A DNA stretch of 17,335 bases from Bacillota bacterium (GTDB lineage Bacteria > Bacillota > Bacilli > Bacillales > Cytobacillaceae): the NCBI GenBank assembly GCA_030705745.1, contig JAUZPT010000020.1:1-17335 (forward strand). Reading direction: 5' to 3'. Positions 1 through 6,256 of this stretch are shown one piece after another. Within the stretch, counting starts at the first letter, position 1. The number at the start of each line of letters is the position of its first letter. The position numbers were made by a program, and so were the translations under genes. The notes beneath the pieces are model-generated. The model was not told where the DNA came from and made no database searches. It was given only the letters and a program-made list of their open reading frames with translations.

Positions 1-38
1 CTATCCATCGATGAAGATTAATCGCAAAACTAAAAGAG

Positions 39-67
39 AAATCCGTAAAGCTCAGCTTTACGGATTT
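39..67 (-). terminator. Intrinsic terminator of the 49-aa zinc-ribbon gene
   Basis: Perfect 13-bp inverted repeat (39-51 with 55-67) around a 3-nt loop. On the minus strand it is followed by a T-rich run (CTCTTTTAGTTTT). It lies 35 nt beyond the stop codon of the minus-strand gene at 102-251, so it most likely ends that transcript. On the plus strand the T-run is weaker. Confidence 0.75.
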
Positions 68-101
68 CTTACATTCAAATATGCCGTTGACTTCCGAAAA
101 A

Positions 102-251
102 TCATTCCTGATTATTTGGTGATGGGGTTGCTTTTTCAAAGCACTCAAAACACAGCAGTGTACCATCGGCTGACTTTTCACCTGAGAAAAAACCATCAAA
201 ACAAAAAAGTTCCTTTCCGCACGATAAGCAATTTCCAATTAACTCTGTCAT
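102..251 (-). CDS. 49-aa zinc-ribbon-like protein, function unknown
   Basis: Short cysteine-rich protein. Two CxxC pairs are visible, C8-x2-C11 and C34-x2-C37, with a further Cys at 17; this spacing is typical of a treble-clef or zinc-ribbon fold holding one structural Zn. The ATG is 5 to 6 nt after a strong GGGGGAG ribosome binding site (reverse complement of about 257-263), and a hairpin terminator follows the stop, so it looks like a complete single-gene unit. It is divergent from the DUF2249 gene, and the Fnr-type box at 299-314 lies between them, so it might share that regulation. No catalytic motif is seen. The zinc-ribbon call rests on cysteine spacing only; I do not recognise the family by name. 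Confidence 0.7.
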   Translation of the reverse strand: MTELIGNCLSCGKELFCFDGFFSGEKSADGTLLCFECFEKATPSPNNQE

Positions 252-298
252 CTGATCTCCCCCTTCAGTTTAGGCTATTAAAAATATCATTCGGAAAG

Positions 299-314
299 TG
301 TGATGGGCCTCACT
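299..314 (+). promoter_or_regulatory. Fnr-type operator and promoter of the DUF2249 gene
   Basis: TGTGA-TGGGCC-TCACT is an exact match to the Bacillus Fnr half-site architecture TGTGA-N6-TCACT/A. A TATAAT -10 box lies at 337-342, putting transcription start near 348-349 and the operator centre (306.5) at about -41.5 to -42.5, the class II activator position. No TTGACA-like -35 exists at 16-18 nt spacing, as expected for an activator-dependent promoter. A CRP-like factor with the same half-site cannot be excluded from sequence alone. Confidence 0.75.
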
Positions 315-379
315 AAGTTGCAATATGGATCTATTTTATAATACAAGAGAAGTAAAAGAATATTTAGGGAGTGAATATA

Positions 380-613
380 ATGAGAACTTTTACAGCCACC
401 GTTAATGTACCAGATTATCCACCGAGAGAAAAGCATCCAATCATTTTTAAAACGTTCGATGAATTGAACAGCGGAGAAACGATGCAAATCATCAACGACC
501 ATGATCCAAGACCGTTGCTTTATCAGTTTATGATGGAACGACCAGAACAATTTAATTGGAACTACCTCGAAGAAGGCCCAGAAATCTGGAAGGTTGCCAT
601 TGATAAAAAATAA
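380..613 (+). CDS. DUF2249 domain-containing protein
   Basis: A 77-aa single-domain protein. The N-terminal beta strand, the FKTFDELNSGETMQIIN stretch and the NDHDPRPLLYQF motif are the signature of the DUF2249 family (small alpha/beta, TusA-like fold). The ATG at 380 is preferred over the in-frame GTG at 371 because the AGGGAGTGA ribosome binding site (367-374) would overlap the GTG. DUF2249 proteins are often found near nitric-oxide and denitrification genes and under oxygen-responsive control; their biochemical role is not established. Here the gene stands alone, with an Fnr-type promoter upstream and a terminator at 689, so a function in oxygen-limited or nitrosative metabolism is inference from regulation. 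Confidence 0.85.
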   Translation: MRTFTATVNVPDYPPREKHPIIFKTFDELNSGETMQIINDHDPRPLLYQFMMERPEQFNWNYLEEGPEIWKVAIDKK

Positions 614-688
614 TCGCTTGGCCTCCCGTTCGACAAATTGAACTCTTTAATTTTCTAATTGTACTCTCTATTCTATATGAAATCATTG

Positions 689-719
689 ACAGCGGAAATC
701 ATTCCGCTGTATTTTTTTT
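689..719 (+). terminator. Rho-independent terminator after the DUF2249 gene
   Basis: 9-bp perfect stem (ACAGCGGAA at 689-697 with TTCCGCTGT at 702-710), ATCA loop, then a long T-run from 712. It closes the DUF2249 transcript before the promoter at 733. Confidence 0.9.
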
Positions 720-732
720 CCTTGATGCTCAC

Positions 733-760
733 TTGACACCATTATTCAGAAAAATATGAT
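733..760 (+). promoter_or_regulatory. Sigma-A promoter of the M32 carboxypeptidase gene
   Basis: A consensus TTGACA -35 box (733-738) and a TATGAT -10 box (755-760) are separated by 16 nt. Transcription would start about 30 nt upstream of the ATG at 797. No operator is evident, suggesting constitutive expression. Confidence 0.75.
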
Positions 761-796
761 AAAATGAATTGTCTATGATTTAAAGGGGTGAAATGG

Positions 797-2308
797 ATGA
801 GTGCAAAGCGTGAGCAAACTGAAAGAGATTTTCTGGAGTACGTTCGGAAAATGTCGGCCTATAACGAGGCTTTGGCGTTAATTTATTGGGATATGAGGAC
901 AGGTGCGCCGAAGCAGGGGATTGAACAGCGTTCCGAAGTAGTCGGAATGCTTTCATCGGAAGTGTTTAAAATGTCCACCTCTGAGGAGATGGCCGCATAC
1001 ATAGCAAATCTTTCAAAAAGTGAACTTTCGGAAGTAACGAGCAAGATCCTTGAGGAATGCAAAAAAGAATATGACCGAAATAGAAAAATCCCTGCAGAAG
1101 AATATCGGGAATATGTCGTCCTTCAGTCGAAGGCAGAAAGTATATGGGCGGAAGCCAGATCAAAATCTGACTTTGAAATGTTCCGTCCTTATTTGGAAAA
1201 ATTGGTGACCCTGAATAAAAAGTTTATTGAGTATTGGGGCTACAAAGGAAACAAGTATAACACTTTGCTTGAGATGTATGAACCAGGCATCACCGTCGAA
1301 ATACTTGATCAAGTATTCGGTGAACTCCGAGAAAAAATTGTCCCGCTTGTAAAACAGATTTCTGAATCTGAACAAAAGCCTAATACTGATTTCCTTTTCA
1401 CTTCTTTTCCAAAAGAGAAACAACGCGAGTTCAGCTTGGAAATTCTAAAACAAATGGGCTATAACTTTGAAGCAGGCCGTCTTGATGATACCGTCCATCC
1501 TTTTGCTATTGGGTTAAATCCAGGGGATGTTCGCGTAACGACAAGATACGATGAAAATGATTTCCGAACAGCGGTATTTGGTACGATTCATGAAGGAGGA
1601 CATGCGTTATACGAGCAAAACATTTCAAAAGACTTAATTGGAACACCGTTGTGCTCGGGTACATCAATGGGAATTCATGAATCACAATCCTTATTTTATG
1701 AAAATTTTGTCGGGCGTAATTTTTCATTTTGGAAGAACAATTATGAACTGTTAAAAAAACATGCAAGCAGGCAGTTCGATGACGTTGGCATGGAGGACTT
1801 CTACAAGGCGATCAATGAATCGAAGCCGTCGCTGATCAGAATTGAAGCGGATGAATTAACCTATCCATTGCACGTTATCATTCGCTACGAAATCGAAAAG
1901 GGTCTTTTTAATGATGAGATGGAAGTAAAAGATTTGCCGGAAATTTGGAACGACATGTACGAAAAATATTTGGGAGTTCGACCGGAAAGCGATGCAGAAG
2001 GTGTTCTCCAGGATGTTCACTGGTCAGGTGGAAGCTTTGGGTATTTTCCTTCCTATGCGCTAGGGTATATGTATGCCGCACAATTCAAGCATAAAATGGT
2101 AGAGGAAATTCCTGATTTTGATTTGTTGCTCGAAGAGGGAAATCTCCTTCCGATAAAAGAATGGTTTACGAGGAATGTCCATCAGTACGGAAAAATGAAA
2201 AAACCTCTCGATATCCTTAAGGATGTGACCGGAGAGGGATTGAATGCAAAATATTTAACCGATTACCTGTACGAAAAGTATGGAAAGGTTTATCAGCTAG
2301 AGGTATAA
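797..2308 (+). CDS. ypwA: Metallocarboxypeptidase, peptidase family M32 (YpwA-like)
   Basis: A 503-aa cytosolic zinc-dependent carboxypeptidase that trims C-terminal residues from peptides. The length matches B. subtilis YpwA (about 501 aa) and Thermus carboxypeptidase Taq. The HExxH motif is HEGGH at residues 265-269 (H265 and H269 ligands, E266 catalytic), and the family-specific HESQS motif at 294-298 supplies E295 as the third ligand. The conserved DxHWSGGSFGYFPSYALG segment near the C-terminus is also present. There is no signal peptide. ATG 797 is chosen over GTG 788 because AAAGGGG (782-788) sits 6-8 nt upstream of the ATG and overlaps the GTG. It has its own promoter and terminator. 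The protein family assignment is very secure; the physiological substrate is unknown. Confidence 0.95.
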   Translation: MSAKREQTERDFLEYVRKMSAYNEALALIYWDMRTGAPKQGIEQRSEVVGMLSSEVFKMSTSEEMAAYIANLSKSELSEVTSKILEECKKEYDRNRKIPAEEYREYVVLQSKAESIWAEARSKSDFEMFRPYLEKLVTLNKKFIEYWGYKGNKYNTLLEMYEPGITVEILDQVFGELREKIVPLVKQISESEQKPNTDFLFTSFPKEKQREFSLEILKQMGYNFEAGRLDDTVHPFAIGLNPGDVRVTTRYDENDFRTAVFGTIHEGGHALYEQNISKDLIGTPLCSGTSMGIHESQSLFYENFVGRNFSFWKNNYELLKKHASRQFDDVGMEDFYKAINESKPSLIRIEADELTYPLHVIIRYEIEKGLFNDEMEVKDLPEIWNDMYEKYLGVRPESDAEGVLQDVHWSGGSFGYFPSYALGYMYAAQFKHKMVEEIPDFDLLLEEGNLLPIKEWFTRNVHQYGKMKKPLDILKDVTGEGLNAKYLTDYLYEKYGKVYQLEV

Positions 2309-2316
2309 CGTTAAAA

Positions 2317-2348
2317 ACAAAAATGGAGCCGTTGGGCTCCATTTTTGT
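2317..2348. terminator. Bidirectional terminator between ypwA and the ba3 oxidase operon
   Basis: A 14-bp perfect inverted repeat (2317-2330 with 2335-2348) with a GTTG loop. The GC core GGAGCC is flanked by A and T tracts on both sides, so it can end transcription from either strand. It lies 8 nt after the ypwA stop and 8 nt after the minus-strand stop at 2356. Confidence 0.9.
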
Positions 2349-2355
2349 GTCCTTG

Positions 2356-4011
2356 TTACCAAGTTTTAAATCCTTTCGAACCCAAAGGTGCGTCTCGGAT
2401 GATATCGATAAACGGAATAGTGTAGGCAAACAGGATAAGGATGATTGTTAGGCCGATCCACAGCTTCCAATTTTCCAAAACCATTGGAGTTTTTTCGGCA
2501 TTAGGATCTGTTTCGCCAACCGGAAATTCTTCTTCTCCTTTAGGAGCAAAGAAGGCCAAGTTTACGAAAATGATTAGGACAAGAATAATGCCAAGGAATA
2601 AAATCGAGCCTCCAATTGCTTGTGCAATTTGGTATGGAATCCATTCAGCTGCCTGTTTTGCACCATTGTATAAAGAGAAGGCAGAACGTCTTGGTGCGCC
2701 TAAAAGTCCTTCAGCGTGCATCGACCCGGACATGAAGGTCATTCCAGTTAACCAGACCCAGGCTTGAATAATGGCTAATTTATTCATTGCTTTTGATAAC
2801 TTTCGTCCCGTTAAATGCGGAATTAGCCAATAAGAGATTCCGAAGAACGTTAGAACTACCGAAGTAGCAAGTGTTAAATGAAAATGTCCAGTAATCCAAA
2901 TAGTGTTATGGACAACCTGGTCCATTTGATTGGACGCATTGACAATTCCGCCAGCACCTGCCGGGATAAACGCAGCCATCCCTATAAACGGTACAGTAAA
3001 ACGGGCATCGCCCCATGGAAGCTTTTTAATCCAGCCGAATAACCCTTCCGCGCCTTTTGCACGGCCTGCGGATTCAAAGGTTGCGAACATAGAGAATGCT
3101 GTCATCAAGGATGGTATTACAACTAAGAAGGTCAATATTACTTGGAAGAACTTCCAAGCAGGATCAATTCCGGGCTCGGTTAATTGATGATGAAATCCAA
3201 CCGGAATAGAGAATAACAGGAACAAAAGAAAAGATAATCTTGCCAGTGAATCAGAGAAAATTTTTCCGCCAATGATCTTTGGAATGACAGCATACCAACA
3301 CATATAAGCCGGAAGGAGCCAGAAGTAAACTAGCGGATGTCCGAAATACCAGAATAGGGTACGGCTTTCCAAGACATTCACCCGGTCCACTAATCCGAGG
3401 GACCAAGGCAGCAGCTGGAATAAAACCTCTGCAGCGACTCCAAGAGAGCATACGAACCAAAGGACAGTATTGACTACAGCCATGAAACTTAATAACGGAC
3501 CTGGTTTGCCCGGATTTGCTTTGCGCCATTTTGCATACGTCATTATTTGAGCAGCCCCGTCAATCCAGCTGCCGACAACGACAAATGTTAAACCTGCATA
3601 GAAAATCCAGTGTGCTTGAAGTGGAGCGTAGAAGGTGTACAATACGGTTGCTTTATTCATTAAAATCATTGTAGCAGCCATCGTGGTGCCAATGGTCATA
3701 ACCCAAAAACCGATCCAGCCAGTACGGCGAGCAGCATTAGAGTGTGTTCCCGCCGTTCTGCTTACAGCAGCATGCTGAAAACCCATAATGAAAAATGTCG
3801 TTAATACAAGTCCTAAAAGTACACCGTGAACAGTTAAAATTTCATAGTATCCGATTCCACCTGGGAGTTCAAACTTTCCTGAGCGTACGAGAGTCTGTAA
3901 AAGTCCCATTAGTCCACCTATTGCAAGCGCAATGAACGCGACATAAAAATGCGCCATTGAGAGCTTAGCGTCCCGTGGATCAACCTTTACTTGTGAAGTT
4001 GTGCTAAGCAT
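2356..4011 (-). CDS. cbaA: B-type (ba3) cytochrome c oxidase subunit I
   Basis: A 551-aa polytopic membrane protein carrying the low-spin haem and the haem-CuB centre that reduces O2 to water. Visible ligands: H62 (low-spin haem), H225 with cross-linked Y229 in GHPLVYFWLLP, H274-H275 (CuB, VGFHHQ), H376 (high-spin haem) and H378 (low-spin haem) in GHFHL. As I recall the Thermus ba3 ligands, the later positions differ by a constant 8 residues, so the core is intact. The HPLVYFW form and the lack of the A-family glutamate motif mark a B-family enzyme. The ATG overlaps the subunit II stop by one base (TAATG), implying translational coupling. B-type oxidases have high oxygen affinity and serve under air limitation in Geobacillus; the upstream Fnr-type box fits this. 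Confidence 0.95.
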   Translation of the reverse strand: MLSTTSQVKVDPRDAKLSMAHFYVAFIALAIGGLMGLLQTLVRSGKFELPGGIGYYEILTVHGVLLGLVLTTFFIMGFQHAAVSRTAGTHSNAARRTGWIGFWVMTIGTTMAATMILMNKATVLYTFYAPLQAHWIFYAGLTFVVVGSWIDGAAQIMTYAKWRKANPGKPGPLLSFMAVVNTVLWFVCSLGVAAEVLFQLLPWSLGLVDRVNVLESRTLFWYFGHPLVYFWLLPAYMCWYAVIPKIIGGKIFSDSLARLSFLLFLLFSIPVGFHHQLTEPGIDPAWKFFQVILTFLVVIPSLMTAFSMFATFESAGRAKGAEGLFGWIKKLPWGDARFTVPFIGMAAFIPAGAGGIVNASNQMDQVVHNTIWITGHFHLTLATSVVLTFFGISYWLIPHLTGRKLSKAMNKLAIIQAWVWLTGMTFMSGSMHAEGLLGAPRRSAFSLYNGAKQAAEWIPYQIAQAIGGSILFLGIILVLIIFVNLAFFAPKGEEEFPVGETDPNAEKTPMVLENWKLWIGLTIILILFAYTIPFIDIIRDAPLGSKGFKTW

Positions 4012-4487
4012 TATTTAACCACCTCGATTTTTGAACTCATTAAATGATGACCTGTCCCGCAGTATTCATTACAGAGGAGCAAGTATTCGCCTTCTTTATT
4101 GAATGTAGTAACATATTCGCTAACATATCCAGGTTCAAGCATCATATTGATGTTCGTTCCGGCTACTTCGAAACCGTGGACAACATCTTTAGTTGTTGCA
4201 ATAACTTTTACTTTTGCTCCAAGTGGAATCTTTACCTCTGCGGGAGTGTAAGAGAAAGTCTGGGCGACATAAACGAGCTCGTAATCCCATTCCTTTCCTT
4301 CAACTTTATGGAGGCCAGGATGGTTAAAAGGCACCGTTTGATCTACTTTCTCTGGATTGATTGTCGTTAAACAGCTTGGTGGCTTGTTTCCGAGATAAAA
4401 AGCGCTTATTCCAATAACCGTCAAGAAAACGATAAGTGAAGCTAAGCCGAAAGCCAGCCAGATTTTTTCATATTTGTGAATATGCAT
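4011..4487 (-). CDS. cbaB: B-type (ba3) cytochrome c oxidase subunit II, CuA domain
   Basis: A 158-aa protein with one N-terminal membrane anchor (about residues 9-32) and an extracytoplasmic cupredoxin domain that receives electrons from cytochrome c. All dinuclear CuA ligands are present: H104 (DVVHGFEV), C139 and C143 (CNEYC), H147 and M150 (GTGHHLM). This is the short, single-helix subunit II of B-family oxidases, without a fused cytochrome c domain. A start at 4505 is also in frame, but the ATG at 4487 is preferred because GAAAGGGG lies 7 nt upstream. The gene sits between subunit IIa (23 nt upstream) and subunit I (1-nt overlap). No dedicated copper or haem assembly gene is found in the operon. 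Confidence 0.93.
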   Translation of the reverse strand: MHIHKYEKIWLAFGLASLIVFLTVIGISAFYLGNKPPSCLTTINPEKVDQTVPFNHPGLHKVEGKEWDYELVYVAQTFSYTPAEVKIPLGAKVKVIATTKDVVHGFEVAGTNINMMLEPGYVSEYVTTFNKEGEYLLLCNEYCGTGHHLMSSKIEVVK

Positions 4488-4509
4488 AGCTTTTTCCCCT
4501 TTCATTTAC

Positions 4510-4659
4510 TTAAAAGCGATTTAGGAATAAGAAGTAAACACTAACCCATGTCACAATGACGAAAATACCCAAAAATAGAACGGATACTAAAGTTCCTTTA
4601 AGCGATGAGTTTTCCTCGTCCTTTATTTTCTTCTTTCCTTTGGGTTCCGTTTTTGCCAT
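4510..4659 (-). CDS. cbaD: ba3-type cytochrome c oxidase subunit IIa
   Basis: A 49-aa protein: a charged lysine- and glutamate-rich N-terminus (residues 1-20) followed by one transmembrane helix (about 21-44, LKGTLVSVLFLGIFVIVTWV). This is the architecture and size of subunit IIa of B-family oxidases, where the single helix replaces the missing second helix of subunit II. It is the first gene of the oxidase operon, 22 nt before the subunit II start. The ATG follows AAGGGGGTG (reverse complement of about 4667-4675) by 7-8 nt. The sequence is short, so assignment rests on topology plus position; the symbol follows usage in Thermus and Geobacillus and varies. Confidence 0.85.
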   Translation of the reverse strand: MAKTEPKGKKKIKDEENSSLKGTLVSVLFLGIFVIVTWVSVYFLFLNRF

Positions 4660-4812
4660 TCTCCAGCACCCCCTTCTGAAAATTGAAAAAATACTAAATA
4701 AGTTCTATTCCATAATACAAAACAATCGTGAAAGAAAAAGGCGTTTTTAGATTATTCACAAATTGTTCATTGTTGGTTAAATACTATGGTAATAGTAAAA
4801 ACCTGTCGTAAC

Positions 4813-4828
4813 AGTGATTTAAGTCACA
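4813..4828 (-). promoter_or_regulatory. Fnr-type operator upstream of the ba3 oxidase operon
   Basis: Read on the minus strand this is TGTGA-CTTAAA-TCACT, with the same half-sites as the operator at 299-314. A poor but correctly placed -10 candidate (TACCAT, reverse complement of 4786-4791) would put transcription start near 4779 and the operator centre at -41.5. The leader would then be about 120 nt. The half-site match is exact; the -10 is weak and other hexamers nearby (TACTAT, TAGTAT) are possible. Confidence 0.6.
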
Positions 4829-4844
4829 TTTACGTTTTTTCAGA

Positions 4845-4880
4845 TGTGAACAATATGTGAAAAGTGCGAAAAAGGTGTGA
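4845..4880 (+). promoter_or_regulatory. Tandem TGTGA repeats in the oxidase/zinc-ribbon divergent region
   Basis: TGTGAA occurs as a direct repeat at 4845-4850 and 4856-4861 (11-nt period), and a third TGTGA at 4876-4880. Direct repeats at one helical turn suit a response regulator that binds head-to-tail, such as ResD (site core TTGTGAA), rather than a symmetric Fnr dimer. The whole gene-free stretch 4660-4998 otherwise holds the Fnr-type box at 4813-4828 and AT-rich DNA; a weak plus-strand promoter candidate is TTGAAG (4890-4895) with TATGAG (4914-4919). Confidence 0.3.
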
Positions 4881-4998
4881 GATAAGTTGTTGAAGTTTAA
4901 TAGTATGAGGGTGTATGAGCACAACAAAAAATTGTCACCTTTTCTGCTGACAAAAATAAACTGATAATAGGTGATTTTTTGGAAGTGAGAGGAATATT

Positions 4999-5127
4999 AT
5001 GGAAAAATACTATTGTGACCCATGCCGCTTATTATACAGCCAAGTGCAGGAGTGCAAAATTTGCGGCACAATGGCAAAAAATAAAATTTTGATTGAAGTT
5101 CAAACCCAAAATGAATCTAAAAAATGA
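4999..5127 (+). CDS. 42-aa zinc-ribbon-like protein, function unknown
   Basis: A tiny protein beginning MEKYYCDPC. C6-x2-C9 and C19-x2-C22 form a compact two-knuckle pattern expected of a structural zinc site; the remainder is a short basic and polar tail. The ATG is preceded at 6 nt by AGTGAGAGGA (4984-4993), and the stop codon lies within the foot of a strong terminator, so it is a self-contained unit. It diverges from the ba3 oxidase operon across a 339-nt regulatory region and may share oxygen-responsive control. I do not recognise a named family; the zinc-binding call is from cysteine spacing alone. Confidence 0.7.
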   Translation: MEKYYCDPCRLLYSQVQECKICGTMAKNKILIEVQTQNESKK

Positions 5128-5161
5128 GGAGTGGCTAAAAATGCCGCTTCCTCATTTTTTG
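5121..5161 (+). terminator. Terminator of the 42-aa zinc-ribbon gene
   Basis: Imperfect hairpin: AAAATGAGGA pairs with TCCTCATTTT, continuing through a bulge to GGC/GCC around an A-rich loop, and ends in a T-run (about 5154-5161). The 5' arm includes the stop codon of the preceding small gene. Confidence 0.8.
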
Positions 5162-5244
5162 TTTCCATTGGAAGCCCAGAATCGTCCAAATACGCTCCCT
5201 TATGGTAAACTAAGGATAATTTTTAAGAAAAGAGTTGATTAATA

Positions 5245-6018
5245 ATGATGTTACCTTCTTTTCGGATTGATGGAAAGAAAGCGGTAGTTACAGGTGCTGG
5301 AAGAGGCATAGGCAGGTCGCTTGCGATTGGTTTGGCCGAAGCAGGCGCAGATGTTGCTTTGCTCTCAAGAACGGCTGAAGACCTGAAAGAAACGGCAACA
5401 CATATACATAAGCTTGGAAAAAAAACACTCATTTTGCCGACGGATGTGACTAGTCGCCAGGAAATACAAAAAGCAATCAGCACCATACAGGATGAATGGG
5501 GAACATTGGATATATTGATTAATAATGCAGGTATGAATATTCGCAGCAAAGCATTGGATGTTTCCGATGAAGAATGGGAAACAATCATGAATACGAATTT
5601 GAAATCTGCTTTTATGGTGTCACAGGAAGCAGGGCGATTGATGAAGGAGCAAGGAACCGGAGGTAGGATTATATCGATTACATCGGTTGCCGGCCATGTA
5701 GCATTAAGAACTGGCGTTGTCTACGCCGCTACAAAAGCGGCACTCATCCAAATGACTAAGGTGCTGGCATTGGAATGGGGACAATACAATATCAATGTAA
5801 ATGCGATTGGTCCCTGGTACTTCAAAACGCCATTGACGGAAAGTTTGCTTGCAGATAAAAACTATGTAGATGATATCCTTGCAGTTACTCCTTTAAAAAG
5901 GATCGGGGAGCTACCTGAATTGGTTGGACCTGTAGTTTTTCTTGCATCAGATGCAGGAAACTATGTACATGGCCAAACATTGTTCGTGGATGGAGGTATG
6001 ACAATCCAGGGGTTTTAA
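5245..6018 (+). CDS. SDR-family NAD(P)-dependent oxidoreductase (gluconate 5-dehydrogenase-like)
   Basis: A 257-aa classical short-chain dehydrogenase/reductase. Visible elements: dinucleotide-binding TGAGRGIG (16-23), NNAG (93-96), N118, catalytic S147, Y160 and K164 (YAATK), and a C-terminal VDGG substrate-loop end. An acidic residue does not follow beta-2; SR at 41-42 suggests NADP preference, but this is inference. Overall similarity in memory is to sugar-acid dehydrogenases such as gluconate 5-dehydrogenase, but SDR substrates cannot be read from sequence. ATG 5245 is directly followed by a second in-frame ATG (5248); the upstream AAGAAAAGAG (5225-5234) is a weak ribosome binding site. 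It appears monocistronic, ending at the hairpin at 6115. Confidence 0.9.
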   Translation: MMLPSFRIDGKKAVVTGAGRGIGRSLAIGLAEAGADVALLSRTAEDLKETATHIHKLGKKTLILPTDVTSRQEIQKAISTIQDEWGTLDILINNAGMNIRSKALDVSDEEWETIMNTNLKSAFMVSQEAGRLMKEQGTGGRIISITSVAGHVALRTGVVYAATKAALIQMTKVLALEWGQYNINVNAIGPWYFKTPLTESLLADKNYVDDILAVTPLKRIGELPELVGPVVFLASDAGNYVHGQTLFVDGGMTIQGF

Positions 6019-6114
6019 CAATGGATTGGAAACGATTAACCAATGTAATGTCCTACAAGGCAGGTTATACTTATAGTGCACAGCAACATAGCAACAACCT
6101 TCAAAACGTTTTGG

Positions 6115-6142
6115 CCTCCCACATGAGTGGGAGGTTTTTTTT
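6115..6142 (+). terminator. Rho-independent terminator after the SDR gene
   Basis: An 8-bp perfect GC-rich stem (CCTCCCAC at 6115-6122 with GTGGGAGG at 6127-6134), ATGA loop, then eight Ts. It lies about 97 nt past the SDR stop. Confidence 0.92.
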
Positions 6143-6256
6143 CGTAAGATAGAATACTTCGATAAAAAATAGGGAATAGCATTTTAGTAGATGCTGATTG
6201 AATAATTTGCTTTCAAGAGGAAAAAATAGTGTATTACGTCAAAAGGAGAACAATTG

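Noticed and set aside
11..316. Plus-strand open frame of 101 codons
   Set aside because: No ribosome binding site, runs through the terminator hairpin and over a much better minus-strand gene (102-251) and into the Fnr-type box; its sequence has no protein-like pattern.
2441..3187. Plus-strand open frames across the oxidase subunit I gene
   Set aside because: Antisense shadows of a gene with every ligand conserved.
4935..4980. Possible hairpin TCACCT/AGGTGA followed by six Ts before the 42-aa gene
   Set aside because: Only six base pairs with a 28-nt AT-rich loop; too weak to call an attenuator or terminator.
6021..6152. A 43-codon frame starting 2 nt after the SDR stop (MDWKRLTNVM...)
   Set aside because: Only a weak AGGGG 8 nt upstream and its last 12 codons are made of the terminator hairpin and its T-run; more likely untranslated trailer. 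A homology search could revive it.
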